The notes beneath the pieces are model-generated. The model saw only the letters and a list, made by a program, of their open reading frames with translations, was not told the origin of the DNA and ran no database searches. Position numbers and translations under genes: made by a program. This document shows, one piece after another, positions 53,831 to 63,350 of a DNA stretch of 64,000 bases. Source of the stretch: Chrysemys picta bellii (Eukaryota > Chordata > Testudines > Emydidae); assembly GCF_011386835.1 (NCBI RefSeq), contig NC_088795.1, positions 117,817,434 through 117,881,433 on the forward strand, written 5' to 3'. How positions within the stretch are numbered: position 1 is the stretch's first letter; every line of letters starts with the position of its first letter.

Positions 53831-55115
53831 AAGTTGCTACTGAGAAGAATCCCTGAAGAGGGACGAGGCAGAGGGGTAGGAGGGAGGGTCGGACATGAAC
53901 TGCAGGGTGTTACCCAAATATATTATGTCAATATATTACCCAACCGTCTGAGATCAGCTGCAACCAGGCCAACCGGAAGGGGCACAGGCAGTTGAGGAAA
54001 GAGTAGGAGGGTGGATCCTGGGACGTGACTGGGGCATCGACCACGTGAGCACTGTCAAAATGCCTGCTTCTGGCCTCCTTTGTTCCTGGAAGGGCCAGGC
54101 TGAGCAGATGAATGGAAAGACGACAGGTAACACCACTTAGACCCCTTGTCTCTATCCTTTTTCCTCTAGGTGCTCAACTGGGGAGGTCTCCAGGACCTAG
54201 ACTGGGGAGATGGAGGAGGTGGAGGATGGAACGACTTCCTGGTCTGCAGAGGGGTACGAAGGCCCAAGGAATGAAGGGTTGCTTGGGAGTCTTTAAGGCT
54301 GTGGAGCCTTGCGTCTGTGAGTTTGGAGAAGAGCCCTGCCTCCTCAAATGGTCTGGGAGACCGTGATGGTGACCTGTCCTGCAGTGATCTTAGGCTGGAA
54401 GCTCGCCGGTACTGGAGGTACAGGGACTTGTGCCTTGACTCCGGTGTCCCATGCCTCGCTGGGGGAGAGCACGGCGTTGGGGACCTGGGCCTTCTGACCG
54501 GAGACTGAGTGTGCGGTGCCGGGGTCCTAGGATGTGGAGATGGGGATCCACGCCTGCGGTCTGGGGACCGAGGATGCTCCACTACGCTATGGGGCAGTCC
54601 CATGACTGGCTTGCCCTTAAGTGTTGGGGTCTTAGCCAAATCTGGCGCCTGGTGTGGTGTCTGCAGTGCTGGCTGGCCTACTTGATCTTTAGCCACCAGG
54701 GCCACTTGGGGCAACGAGGGCCCAGGAGAAGCCAGGGTCCCCTGCCGCTACCAGGAGTCAGATACCTGGCTGGGCCAGGGGGTCTGATTGCAGCGGTACC
54801 CTCGTTAAGCTCCAGGGCGGGCACATGGCCTAACATAGGTCCTTTGCCAGAAGCCCCTTTTCCCTCTGGTGCTGGAGAGGGCTCTTCTTTTTCTTTTGCA
54901 GCTTCTTAGGCACTGGTGAGGGAAAACGGTACTGGGCAGATGCCAAGATGCTAGGCGCAGGGTCAGAGTGGGAGGGCTCTGACACAGGATGAAGTGCAGC
55001 CTCCATGAGGAGGGCCCTCAAGCAGATATCCTGATCCTTCTGAGTTGTAGGGCAAAAGTTCTTACAGATTCTGCACTTGTCCTTCCTCTGGGACTCCCCC
55101 AAACACTTCACACAG
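53830..55115 (-). pseudogene. DIRS gag-like region (element 2)
   Basis: A 182-residue minus-strand frame (54166-54714) has an arginine- and serine-rich middle (SPDRRRGSPSPHPRTPAPHT) and then EEAGLFSKLTDARLHSLKDS, QATLHSLGLRTPLQTRK, matching the gag C-terminal region of element 1. Upstream, 54830-55111 encodes KCLGESQRKDKCRICKNFCP with the Cys-rich pattern and LRALLMEAALHPVSEPSHSD. The gag product would package the element RNA. The two parts are separated by frameshifts. An AT-rich duplicated patch (cccaaatatattatg, atatattacccaa) near 53912-53941 looks like a small local insertion. Confidence 0.7.
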
Positions 55116-55299
55116 CTGTCATGGGCACTACTGATAGGCCTCAGCCTGTTGCATGATGAGCATGGTTTGAAGCCAGGGGAACTGGGCGAAGTCCCAGCCG
55201 GGACTCTAATTGCTGAACTAACCTAACAGTTAACTTAATGGCTAACTAAGTACCAACAAACTGTAAACAAAGGAGATAGACAATGGGTTGTAAAGAACC

Positions 55300-55518
55300 A
55301 CTAACATTCTTCCACTGCCAGTCATGGGCGATAAGAAGGAACTGAGAGGGCGTCGGGTCAGTGGCGCCTAATACTCCAGTGCATGAGCGCAGCACTCAAG
55401 GCGGCGTCACAGCTGACCCTACAGATACCGCTAAGGCAAAAATCTCTGACGACTGTGCATGTGGGCACGCGCGCATCTAGAATGGAATCAACATGAGCAA
55501 GCACTTCAAGAAAAAATT
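55300..55518. repeat. Right terminal repeat of DIRS element 2
   Basis: cagtggcgcctaata, acagctgaccctacag and catgagcaagcacttcaag are reverse complements of the left repeat and the internal region. Confidence 0.75.
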
Positions 55519-56317
55519 AAGATCCCTATATTGCAAAAGCATCTGCATAAGCATGGAGTCCCACTTGCGTGAAAGGGACTCAGGTGGGAAACAAGAATTT
55601 GTTTACATGGACTTTTTTGGAGATGGGGGCCTAAAATAGAAAAGTTATAAGCAATTAACAGTTGGTTATTGAGTATGCTCTGTGCACACTTTAAAGACTT
55701 CTGCAAAACCTAACACAGCCCTGCCCACTATGTAGTGTGTTTATATTACCCTATAGGATTCAAGGAGAGCCACACACTTTGTTCTGTCCAACCTGATGAA
55801 AGGCTGGCCAGGGATGGATCTATGGTGTTTCTTGCAAGGACTTAAAAGGAAAATTGATTGCTAAAGCTGGGTTTCTATATGATGATACTGAAGCCTCATT
55901 AACTGCTTGGACCAAAATTACAGTGATCTTATGAGACAGTTGATTATGTAAGATTTTTACAGGCCAAAACAGTGGAAATCTAGCTAGGTTAACTCCTCTC
56001 ATGAGATCATGATCATCCTGGGCTGAAATTTTGTAAGCACAGCTGTTCTTGCGAGTTTTCATCTCTGCAATGGAACTGAAAATTTAGCTCCTTCTGGTTT
56101 TTGTTCAAACACAGAAGACCAGACTCTTAAGACCATGTCTGGATCGAAAGCCTCACATACCTGTATATTTGTAAAGGTTCAAATTCGAGCTTCTGTGTTT
56201 AGTGCTTTTTTAGAATTGTGAGGGTAAAACTGCAATTTATTGCTTAGTTTACATTTTATTTCCTGTTACACATAAGGTCACATATATTTAAAATAAATGA
56301 AAAACTTTAGAAAGGAC
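55519..56317 (-). other. Intron sequence of the host gene
   Basis: A worn palindromic repeat half may lie at 55520-55600 (gatccctatattgcaaaagc). Otherwise nothing nameable. Confidence 0.4.
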
Positions 56318-56968
56318 TACAGTAGAACCTCAAAGATACAAACACCAGAGTTATGGACTGACTGGTCAACCGGACACCAGGGGGAACCAGAAGTAAGCTA
56401 TCGGGCAGCAGCAGAGACAAAAAAACCCAAAACAAAAAAGCCAGCACTGTACTGTGCCTGTATTGCACCTTAAAGGTAGGCACATCTGGCTGCCTGTCCT
56501 CACCCCCTACTCCCCACAGTATGGGGCAGCCACTTACAGGTAGGAGATAGTGAATGCTGTTTTCCCCTCACTGCCCCCGGCTAGGAGGGGGACAAGCTTG
56601 CAAGCTCAGAGCCCGGAGAAAGAAACTTCCCAAGCTGCTATTGAAACCTGGCCTGGGGTGTAAGCTGCTGGAGCTGGAGCCTGAGCTCCTGCCTGCATCC
56701 TGTGCTCTGGGGGAGAGCTCAGTTTTAAAGGGTCACAGCCTGCACTGTGCACCCACTGACACTGCAGTGCCCCAGGGTGCTTCACTCATCACCCTTGCAG
56801 ACAGGGGTCTAGAACCTGCTGCCTGTCCCCACCATCACTCGCCAGGCAGCCACTGAAAGCTGTGAGCCCCGCTCCGAGCAGTCTACCCTGAGGGGCATCC
56901 CATAACGTCTTGTTCAGAGTTACGAACAACCTCCATTCCAAGGCATCCGTAACTGAGGTTTGACTGTA
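56318..56968. mobile_element. TA-flanked Tc1/mariner (Tigger-like) non-autonomous element
   Basis: Ends cagtagaacctcaaagatac and ccgtaactgaggtttgactg are inverted repeats bounded by TA at 56318-56319 and 56967-56968. The interior (56400-56900) is GC-richer and filled with unrelated sequence; a 100-residue frame there has no transposase motif. Confidence 0.75.
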
Positions 56969-57432
56969 ATTTACAGATATTTTTACTCCATATACTGCGT
57001 ACCTCAGTGTGTCACAGCATCAGTTTACAACACCTGCAGCCTGCTAGACTTAGTATAAATATTACTACAATAAACGGTGAAAAGAATGTACAGATAAGCA
57101 AATGCAAATTAAAACCAATAAAATACATCAAAAGAAAATGTAGCAAATAAGAAAATGGAGGGAGAATATTTAAAAGCAAAGAAAGAGTTGTTACATCTAT
57201 GAATTATACAGATCACATTTTTCCTCTGGTAAAGTCAGATTGTAGCTAAGATATTTATAACTATCAAAAAGTTATCTAGTTCAAATGATTTATTCCCCCT
57301 CAGAAATAACATTTCAGCAGGAAAACCCATTCATTTGCTTGACTGCTGCTCCTGTCTGTCCAATGGATATATATTCCCTTAAAGTAATAACCTCCAGTTG
57401 GAATTTTCAGCTATAAACTGACGCACACTTAC
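56969..57432 (-). other. Intron sequence of the host gene
   Basis: AT-rich, no feature apart from the donor gtaagt at its upstream end (57432-57427 on the minus strand). Confidence 0.45.
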
Positions 57433-57629
57433 CTCTTTCTACAGCTGTCAGCTTCCTCCACATTTATGTCACTTTCAATAACACTGTCTGAATATTTGTC
57501 ACTGATTGAATCCAGAACAGAAAGAAGCTCAGTCTGTGAACTCGAAGGCAGCAGTAAGTTCAGCAGTCTGTGCAACATCCCCACCGGTACCATTGTCAGT
57601 TTGGTTAAATAAGCTGCCAATCGGAGCTC
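57433..57629 (-). CDS. Internal exon of the unidentified host gene
   Basis: 197 bases lie between an acceptor (catTgattcctctag, with a pyrimidine-leaning tract) and a perfect donor AGAAAGAG|gtaagt. One frame is open throughout: ELRLAAYLTKLTMVPVGMLH, then RLLNLLLPSSSQTELLSVLD, SISDKYSDSVIESDIN and VEEADSCRK. It enters in phase 0 and leaves two bases that join exon 49709-49810 as Arg. The composition (leucine-rich helical start, acidic end) is that of a normal soluble protein and matches no transposon I know. This is the strongest exon in the window. Confidence 0.8.
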
Positions 57630-57912
57630 CTAGAGGAATCAATGATAAAAGTTCAGACACGTTCAGCATACCACGAAGGCGTGCCTCTCCGGAATATGCT
57701 ATTATGGGCCTGTTATGCCCTGCAGGTACATTGTATTCAGCACCCTTTGGATCTTTTCAAACAATTAACCAGACCAGGTTACTTCAACCCCTCTTTGCAG
57801 GGTCTGGTTTATTTACCATTCTAACATATACCCCTATCTACCTTGCTTCTGAGGGAGGAGGCAGCATTTATACTGGCCCCATCTCCCAGCTCATTTTTCT
57901 ATTATCTGGGTG
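57630..57912 (-). other. Intron sequence
   Basis: Contains a short hairpin (ccagaccaggtt...agggtctgg, about 57768-57810). No other feature. Confidence 0.4.
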
Positions 57913-58021
57913 AGAGGGGATGGGATGATTTAGCTGGGGATTGGTCCTGCTTTGAGCAGGGGGTTGGACTAGATGACCTCCTGAGGTCCCTTCCAACCCT
58001 GATATTCTATGATTCTATGAA
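57912..58021 (+). repeat. CR1 LINE 3' tail, forward
   Basis: gggatgatttagctggggat, gggttggactagatgacctc and a terminal (attctatg)2 are nearly identical to the end of the full CR1 at 53.2-53.3 kb. A very short, 5'-truncated copy in the intron. Confidence 0.85.
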
Positions 58022-58718
58022 AAACAATTAAATGAAAAATAATTTTAAAGTCAATAGCTTTAGAAACCAGTGCTATTATCACTTGCTTAGTCACTTCCAC
58101 CATGGACCAGTGTGTGCATGAAGATCTTTCACTTCACGCTGGACACTCGGACTTCAGGATTATAGCCAGCCTGATTCTGTGCATTAAGAAGTCATTATGC
58201 AGCCACATAAATGGCTGCGCAATGCCCATTTGTTTGGAAATTACCATGTAACTGCTCTAGAGTCTAAGCTTTCATTTAAAAAAAAATTAAGTCTCTAGCC
58301 CTTATTGTGGAAAAGAAAAGCTTTAAAATGGGAATGGAATGCACAACTCTGCATATTCCTCAATCTGCAGACAGCATGGAGCAATTGCTAGAAGAGAAGT
58401 GTGAATGACTGCCATTCATCTCAAAGGGGCGTCTAACTCTGAAGCCTAATGATGACAATTTCAATGTTAAGTATTTCACTGCTTTTCATTTCAGCAGAAA
58501 CATCGAGGTTGTGTGCTTATCCACTGTTTCTGTGTGTAAGGGCAGATGTCAGGACAGGATGCAAACAAGAGTACATTGTTGCTGCCAAAGGCTTTTGGTG
58601 ACGGGAACACAGAATTCAAACCTCCATTTCCTCAAATTTAAAATCATCTTTGTTCCTGTCCAAAGCGGAAAAAAAAAATCAAAAATACTCAGTCGCCTCT
58701 TGGATACTGCAAACAAAC
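58022..58718 (-). other. Intron sequence
   Basis: Nothing nameable. Confidence 0.4.
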
Positions 58719-58858
58719 AAACTTAATTTCCCACTTCTTCTTGGGTGCCAAGAGCCCTTTGTGTGTCCGGTCCAGCTGTGAAAACTCCAGCATCCACCTG
58801 ACAATTTCTACAGTGCTTCTGTGTATTTCAGTACAAAGATCTATAGCAGTGTGAAAAC
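58719..58858 (-). CDS. Probable exon of the unidentified host gene
   Basis: The acceptor tatttttatctagcctcag is good. The open frame reads FHTAIDLCTEIHRSTVEIVR, then WMLEFSQLDRTHKGLLAPKK and KWEIKF. It must enter with one base from the previous exon. A donor after ...AAGTTT (gtttgt) is non-ideal but leaves phase 0, which exactly suits exon 57433-57629. Another donor four bases earlier would break the phase. The residues look like ordinary helical protein. The 3' border is therefore inferred from phase. Confidence 0.6.
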
Positions 58859-59107
58859 CTGAGGCTAGATAAAAATAACAAATTAAATGAACACCACAAA
58901 GGATGCTGCACTGGACTCTATGAGAGGAGCTAGCAAGGATGGGGGGAGGGCAATACCATGTGTTCAGGGAATATCCCACTGCGTAAATGTAGCTATAATG
59001 TGCTACATAAACAACAGGGCCGCAGTTCTAACAATTATTAACTGTCATTCCCTCTCTCTATCCTATTCAGCTCCTCTATCTGCTCCCAGTAGATCTGCCA
59101 TAGTTAC

Positions 59108-59228
59108 TGATGGGCCAGCTCCCATCAGTTATAGCTGTTCTAAACGACCCACCACTAGCACAAGCACTCCTGTGATAGTCCCCCGGGGTCCTCAGAAAGC
59201 CAGCACCACTTCTGAACTGTTTACCAGC
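59108..59228 (-). CDS. Weak candidate exon between 58858 and 59384
   Basis: Between an acceptor (tctgctacacacag) and a donor ATCA|gtaact there are 121 open bases reading AGKQFRSGAGFLRTPGDYHR, then SACASGGSFRTAITDG. The phases fit: it enters in phase 0 and leaves one base, which exon 58719-58858 needs. The glycine- and serine-rich product is less gene-like and the stretch could instead belong to an unrecognised repeat. Confidence 0.25.
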
Positions 59229-59383
59229 CTGTGTGTAGCAGATGTGGGAGATTAGTACCAAGGCCAGGTCACAGGCACAAGAAACCCCTAGGAACAAGTG
59301 AATAAAGAACAGGAAAACAGCCAAAATCAATGTCTTTGTCTAGAGGGGATTCAAAATGTTACAGCTGCTGTTAGAACTCTCAC

Positions 59384-59545
59384 TCTTCTCTGTAACAGGA
59401 ATTTTATACAGCGGTATAGAATGAATTTGCAGAAGAGATCAGGCAAATCCATAGTCTGACTAGCGTTAGGATTCTCAAAAGAGGAAGGTTTTGCAGAGTA
59501 AGCCTTTCTATCATAAGAACAACACTCTCCACATTTATTCCCCAC
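59384..59545 (-). CDS. Candidate exon of the unidentified host gene
   Basis: 162 bases, phase 0 at both ends, between ttttttaataggggtag (acceptor) and AGAAGA|gtgaga (donor). The product reads GNKCGECCSYDRKAYSAKPS, then FENPNASQTMDLPDLFCKFI and LYRCIKFLLQRR. An upstream in-frame stop means the acceptor must be the second AG. It is linked to the firmer exons only through the weak exon at 59108-59228. Confidence 0.35.
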
Positions 59546-59764
59546 CTACCCCTATTAAAAAAAACAAACACACACAACCCTCAATCCAAAATCAAAGACA
59601 CAAACAAAATTCAACTAACAATCAATGAACCAGACTAAAACATAATCCTACCCCAAGCAGAAATTTTACCCTGACTCCATGAAGTCCACCAGGGACTTCA
59701 CTAATACTATCAGTTTTACACAGAAGGTGCTCAGATACTATGAATGGCAGCAGTACAAAACTCT

Positions 59765-60042
59765 AAGGGTACGTCTACACTTACCGGAGGGTCCGGCGGC
59801 AGGCAATCAATGTTCTGGGATCGATTTATCGCGTCTGGTTTAGACGCGATAAATCGATCCCGGATCGATCCCGGAAGTGCTCGCCGTCGACGCCGGTACT
59901 CCAGCTCGGCGAGAGGAGTATGCGGCATCGACGGGGGAGCCTCCCTGCCACGTCTGGACCCGCGGTAAGTTCGGACTAAGGTACTTCGAATTCAGCTACA
60001 TTAAACCTTAATCCGAAGTGGGGGGTTAGTGGGGACCAGGCC
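59765..60042. mobile_element. hAT-like MITE, CpG-rich, 'gggtacgtctacac' ends
   Basis: Left end agggtacgtctacacttacc, right end gggttagtggggaccaggcc; the inverted core is cta-ac/gt-tag. The interior holds gatcgatttatcgcgtct and its inverted partner agacgcgataaatcgatc as a strong internal hairpin (about 59818-59859). I recognise it as a frequent turtle repeat. 'ctaag' flanks both sides. Confidence 0.75.
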
Positions 60043-60800
60043 TAAGATACAAAAAAAAAAAAAAAAAAATCCATCCTAAACTTTGTGGTATGGTTTTGGA
60101 CACTGTTGCTCTTATGAAATCTTGCAAGAACCAATGAGGATTAAGGTAGGAATAAAATTCTTATTTCAGTCTATGAATCACCATCCCCTTTCCCTAAAAG
60201 TGAGAGGGCCTGCAATAAGTCATTTAATTCAATGATTTATATATACCAAAGAATTATGCCAAAAGAATTATGACTGAGTTCTTGGCTTTCACCTTCAGCA
60301 GTTTACTCTTAAATGTTCTTGGATGTAGACTTTTTTCATACTCTCTGCCCCTTAACTTTCTGTATCAAGGGTCATTTGGATTGAAGCAAAACGTACTGGT
60401 ATCCTAATACAGCAGTGTTCAGTAACAGCGCGATTTCTGTCCAGTGCAAAGTGTCAAAATTCTGTCAAATGCAAGGAGAGTGACACCCACTAAACAGGTG
60501 CACATACTATATGTCTGGTAAAAGAAGTGTTGATGTGTGTCTGTTTTCTGGTTGCGTACAGCACCCACACAAATGCCCTGCACCACCTCTTTCAACTAAG
60601 TGGGAACAATAAATGTGTTAGAGGGAAGTAGGGTGGGTGTTCTAAGCTGGTATTGCTGGTCAGGGAGCATAAAGGCCTTGGTTTGAGGACTACTCTTGCT
60701 GCTCGTATATCCTGATAGGTGTTCAGATGCCACAGTGGATACCATACTAGATTCCCCTCCATATCACAGTGGGCCTGTAGACGAGAGACTCTGATGTTTC
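60043..60800. other. No recognised feature
   Basis: An A run follows the MITE at 60052-60070; otherwise nothing nameable. Confidence 0.4.
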
Positions 60801-60808
60801 AATAGGGG

Positions 60809-60855
60809 CCAGACTGGGGCACCCAGTTTCCACCTTACTGGGTGCCCCAGTCTGG
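60809..60855. repeat. Perfect 19-bp hairpin with 9-base loop
   Basis: ccagactggggcacccagt (60809-60827) is exactly inverted at 60837-60855. G/C-rich stem. Confidence 0.9.
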
Positions 60856-60939
60856 TGGTGTTCTCTCTTTGGGGGCTGCAGATCTGCTGACCCATGCCAG
60901 CATGCAGCTGTAACCCACATTAGTGTAGATCTCTGTCCC

Positions 60940-61370
60940 TGTCACAAGGTGGCTGGCCCATGTGATTAAATTAGGTTCAGCTGCCCTGTGCCAGAGCAGA
61001 TAGTCCCAGCTGAGCCAATTAAGGGGGCAGGGCTGCAGCTGGGCTATAAAGAGTCTGAGGGAGTTCATGAGGGCAGAGCTAGGATGAGGACTGTAGCTGT
61101 AGAAGATTTCCTGCAGTGGTCCCCGAAGAATGGAGTTGGCTGCTCAGCCAGCACCTCAGAGAGGAGGTGGCGTGGAAGATTTGTTTTGTGTTTGTTTTTT
61201 TGGGGAACTTTGTAAATAAAGAAACCAGACCCCAGGAAAGTCTGTGATTGATTGAGAAAGACTGTGTGGGGTTTAGGGAACACTGAAGAAGGGAAAGCAG
61301 GGGTGGGGACACTGAAGAGGCATGCCTGGTCAAGAAGGGGTGCTTGGGTGGCAGCCATTCTGTTATAGTC
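60940..61370 (+). repeat. LTR-like segment (solo LTR?)
   Basis: Starts tgtcacaaggtggctgg, resembling the minus-strand LTR start at 33.76 kb (tgtaacaaggtgctgg). A TATA box (ctataaagag, 61044) and AATAAA (61215) follow in LTR spacing. The right border is unclear and no internal coding region follows. Confidence 0.5.
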
Positions 61371-61502
61371 CCCTTTGAGTGGCTGGACCACATAAAAAAG
61401 TTTGAACTAATGGACCTGGTCCACAAGCAGTCCAGGCTCATGCTGTTAGATGGAGAGGTCCAGAGTTAAATCCCTGCAGAAAGCCCAAGTGGGGGTCTTA
61501 TT

Positions 61503-61702
61503 TAGGGTTGCCAGGTGTCCTGTTTTCAACCGGAACACCTGGTTGAAAAGGGACCCTCCCCAGCCCGGTGAAAATGAGTGAGTGAGAATGGGGGAGAGCA
61601 AGTGATGGAGGGAGGGGGGATGGAGTGAGTGGGGTGGGGCCTCGGAGAAGGAGCGAGGCAAGGGTATTTGGTTTTGTGCAATTAGAAAGTTGGCAACACT
61701 AC
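61503..61702. repeat. MITE with 'agggttgcca' ends, rearranged
   Basis: tttagggttgccaggtgtcc on the left and gaaagttggcaacacta on the right form inverted termini. The interior has 'gagtgagtgggg'-type GC-rich sequence common in this turtle family. Confidence 0.6.
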
Positions 61703-61707
61703 GCAGA

Positions 61708-61910
61708 AGGGATCACCGTGATCATCTAGTCTGACCTCCTGCACATTGCAGGCCACAGAACCTTGCTCACCCACTCCTGTAATAGACCCATAACCTCTGG
61801 CTCAGTTACTGAAGTCCTAAAATCTTTAAATCAAGACTTCAATTTGCAGAGAATCCACAATTTACACTAGTTTAAACCTGAAAGTGACCCATGCCCCATG
61901 CTGCAGAGGA
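61708..61910 (-). repeat. CR1-type LINE 3' tail, reverse
   Basis: gtgatcatctagtctgacct, cctgcacattgcaggcc and ccacaatttacactagtt are the reverse complement of the tail at 31.23-31.45 kb, extended to ccatgccccatgctgcag. Confidence 0.8.
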
Positions 61911-62533
61911 AGGCTGACTCTTGCAAAGCTTGGTTGAAAACTGCAGTATTTTGAAATAAATTCACTGCAGTTGATAGGACATACTCAATGCTCGATGCAC
62001 CACTCAAAGGCTGTGATAGGCTGCATAAAGTCCTCTGGCCTTCCAAGATGGGGTGAATTCGATGGTATATGAGTACTATACAGTAGCTCCATGGGAACAA
62101 TTGTATCAGACAACACCAGAGGTTTCTTGCATCAGCAGCATCTTAGTTTGTGTTTCTTGAATTCGGTCAAAACAATCAATAATGTAAAACTGTAATATAA
62201 AACAGCATAACTACTGAATAGACGTCACACTGATTTGGATTGCGTAACACATGTTGAAACAACTAATGCAAAATCAGTTAGGTCTGTCCATGTCGTGATT
62301 TCACATTTGCTTTGCCCTTTTCACATGAATGTCTTCCTGCATCATCAGTTGTATCTACAAACAACAACTAGAGTATCTGGGATTATAACTGTGTGCTTAC
62401 TTAAAACTAATCTCTCTATGGGCAGCAAAAGATCCTGAGCTCAGAGTAACTCAAACAATCCTTTCATTGACTTAAATGGGAAATCTTCCTAAATAGGAAC
62501 ACTAGAGCCAAACCATTGAAACGTAGCAGTCTA
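61911..62533. other. No recognised feature
   Basis: Nothing nameable. Confidence 0.4.
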
Positions 62534-62738
62534 AGGCCTTGGCTACACTTGCAGCTGTACAGCGCTGTGAGGTAAACCTGTCTTCATACAGCTGAGTAGG
62601 GAAAAGCGCTGCAGTCTGTCCACATTGACAGTTGCCAGCGCAGTGGTGTGGCCACACTTGCAACATTTGCAGCTGTGTTGGGAGCGGTGCATTATGAGCA
62701 GCTATCCCAGCATTCATGTGGCTGCAACGTGCTTTTCA

Positions 62739-62789
<51 letters not shown>

Positions 62790-63233
62790 TGAGAGAGAGA
62801 GAGAGAGACAGGGAGTGTGGGGGGGAGAGAGAGTGCTTTTTGGAGCGTGTCAGCTCTCTATTTTGCAAGTTCCGAACTCCCGGCCCCCTGCTCATTCATT
62901 TACTCACTCAAAGCAAGCTGCAAACTGTTTGCTTTTCTCTGTGGTACGAGCTTTGAAACCGGCACTTCCGCATTCCTGCAGCCGGTCACAACAAGGGAGA
63001 GGATTGGCCACTTGACAAGGTGATTAGTACAGCACTGCAAACGTTTACACTCACACCCATGAGTCGTAGCCACTCCGCTGCAGCTGTTATTCCTCTCGGA
63101 GATGTGGAGTACCTGCAGCGGTGTACCCAGGGAGATACAGCGCTGTAAGTGCCCTGCCAGTGTGGACGGGGAGTGAGTTACAGCGCTGGGGGAGGCTTTA
63201 CAGCGCTGCAACTTGCAAGTGTAGCCAAGGCCT
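62534..63233. mobile_element. hAT-like non-autonomous element, 700 bp, with matching inverted ends
   Basis: Left end aggccttggctacacttgc and right end gcaagtgtagccaaggcct are exact inverted repeats for about 19 bases, and 'acagcgctg' motifs repeat near both sides. No transposase frame. A GT/GA microsatellite lies inside. A clean 8-bp duplication is not visible; 'ctaag' occurs at both outer borders. Confidence 0.8.
62743..62812. repeat. (GT)n(GA)n compound microsatellite
   Basis: About 20 GT units followed by GA-rich repeats, inside the hAT-like element. Confidence 0.9.
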
Positions 63234-63239
63234 AAGTTA

Positions 63240-63350
63240 GGCACCTGAATAAGTGGCCTGCTTTTTCAAAGCTGCTAAGCACCTGGAGAGCCCATTAAGT
63301 TCAGTGGGAGATCTGTCCACTTATGGCAGTGCTGAAAATTTGCCCAAGGG
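63240..63350. repeat. Palindromic 'aggcacctgaat' repeat, worn
   Basis: ggcacctgaataagtggcct, 'tttttcaaagctgctaagcacc' and 'cattaagttcagtggg' are parts of the palindromic family seen at 3.9 kb. Confidence 0.45.

Larger units (their letters stand above)
50456..55518 (-). mobile_element. DIRS-type retrotransposon 2, rearranged, in a host-gene intron
   Basis: The left end (50458-50516) and an internal block (about 50833-50893) are inverted copies containing acatctcgaagaac. The adjacent block 50897-50938 (cttcgagtgcttgctcatg) is the complement of the extreme right end (about 55480-55516, catgagcaagcacttcaag). This is the DIRS arrangement of terminal repeats plus internal complementary region. The left repeat also matches the right end through 'gtagggtc' and 'ggcgcc' blocks. 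The minus strand carries gag, part of RT and the tyrosine recombinase. A CR1 interrupts the recombinase and a MITE sits in the left repeat. An RT/RNase H segment is missing. Confidence 0.85.

Noticed and set aside
56554..56856. 100-residue plus-strand frame as a transposase
   Set aside because: No DDE or helix-turn-helix motif, and it lies in the filler of a non-autonomous TA-flanked element.
57506..57913. 135-residue plus-strand frame overlapping the 57.5-kb exon
   Set aside because: It is antisense to a well-bounded exon and runs into intron without motifs.
62692..62956. Frames across the GT/GA microsatellite
   Set aside because: They translate simple repeats inside a hAT-like element.
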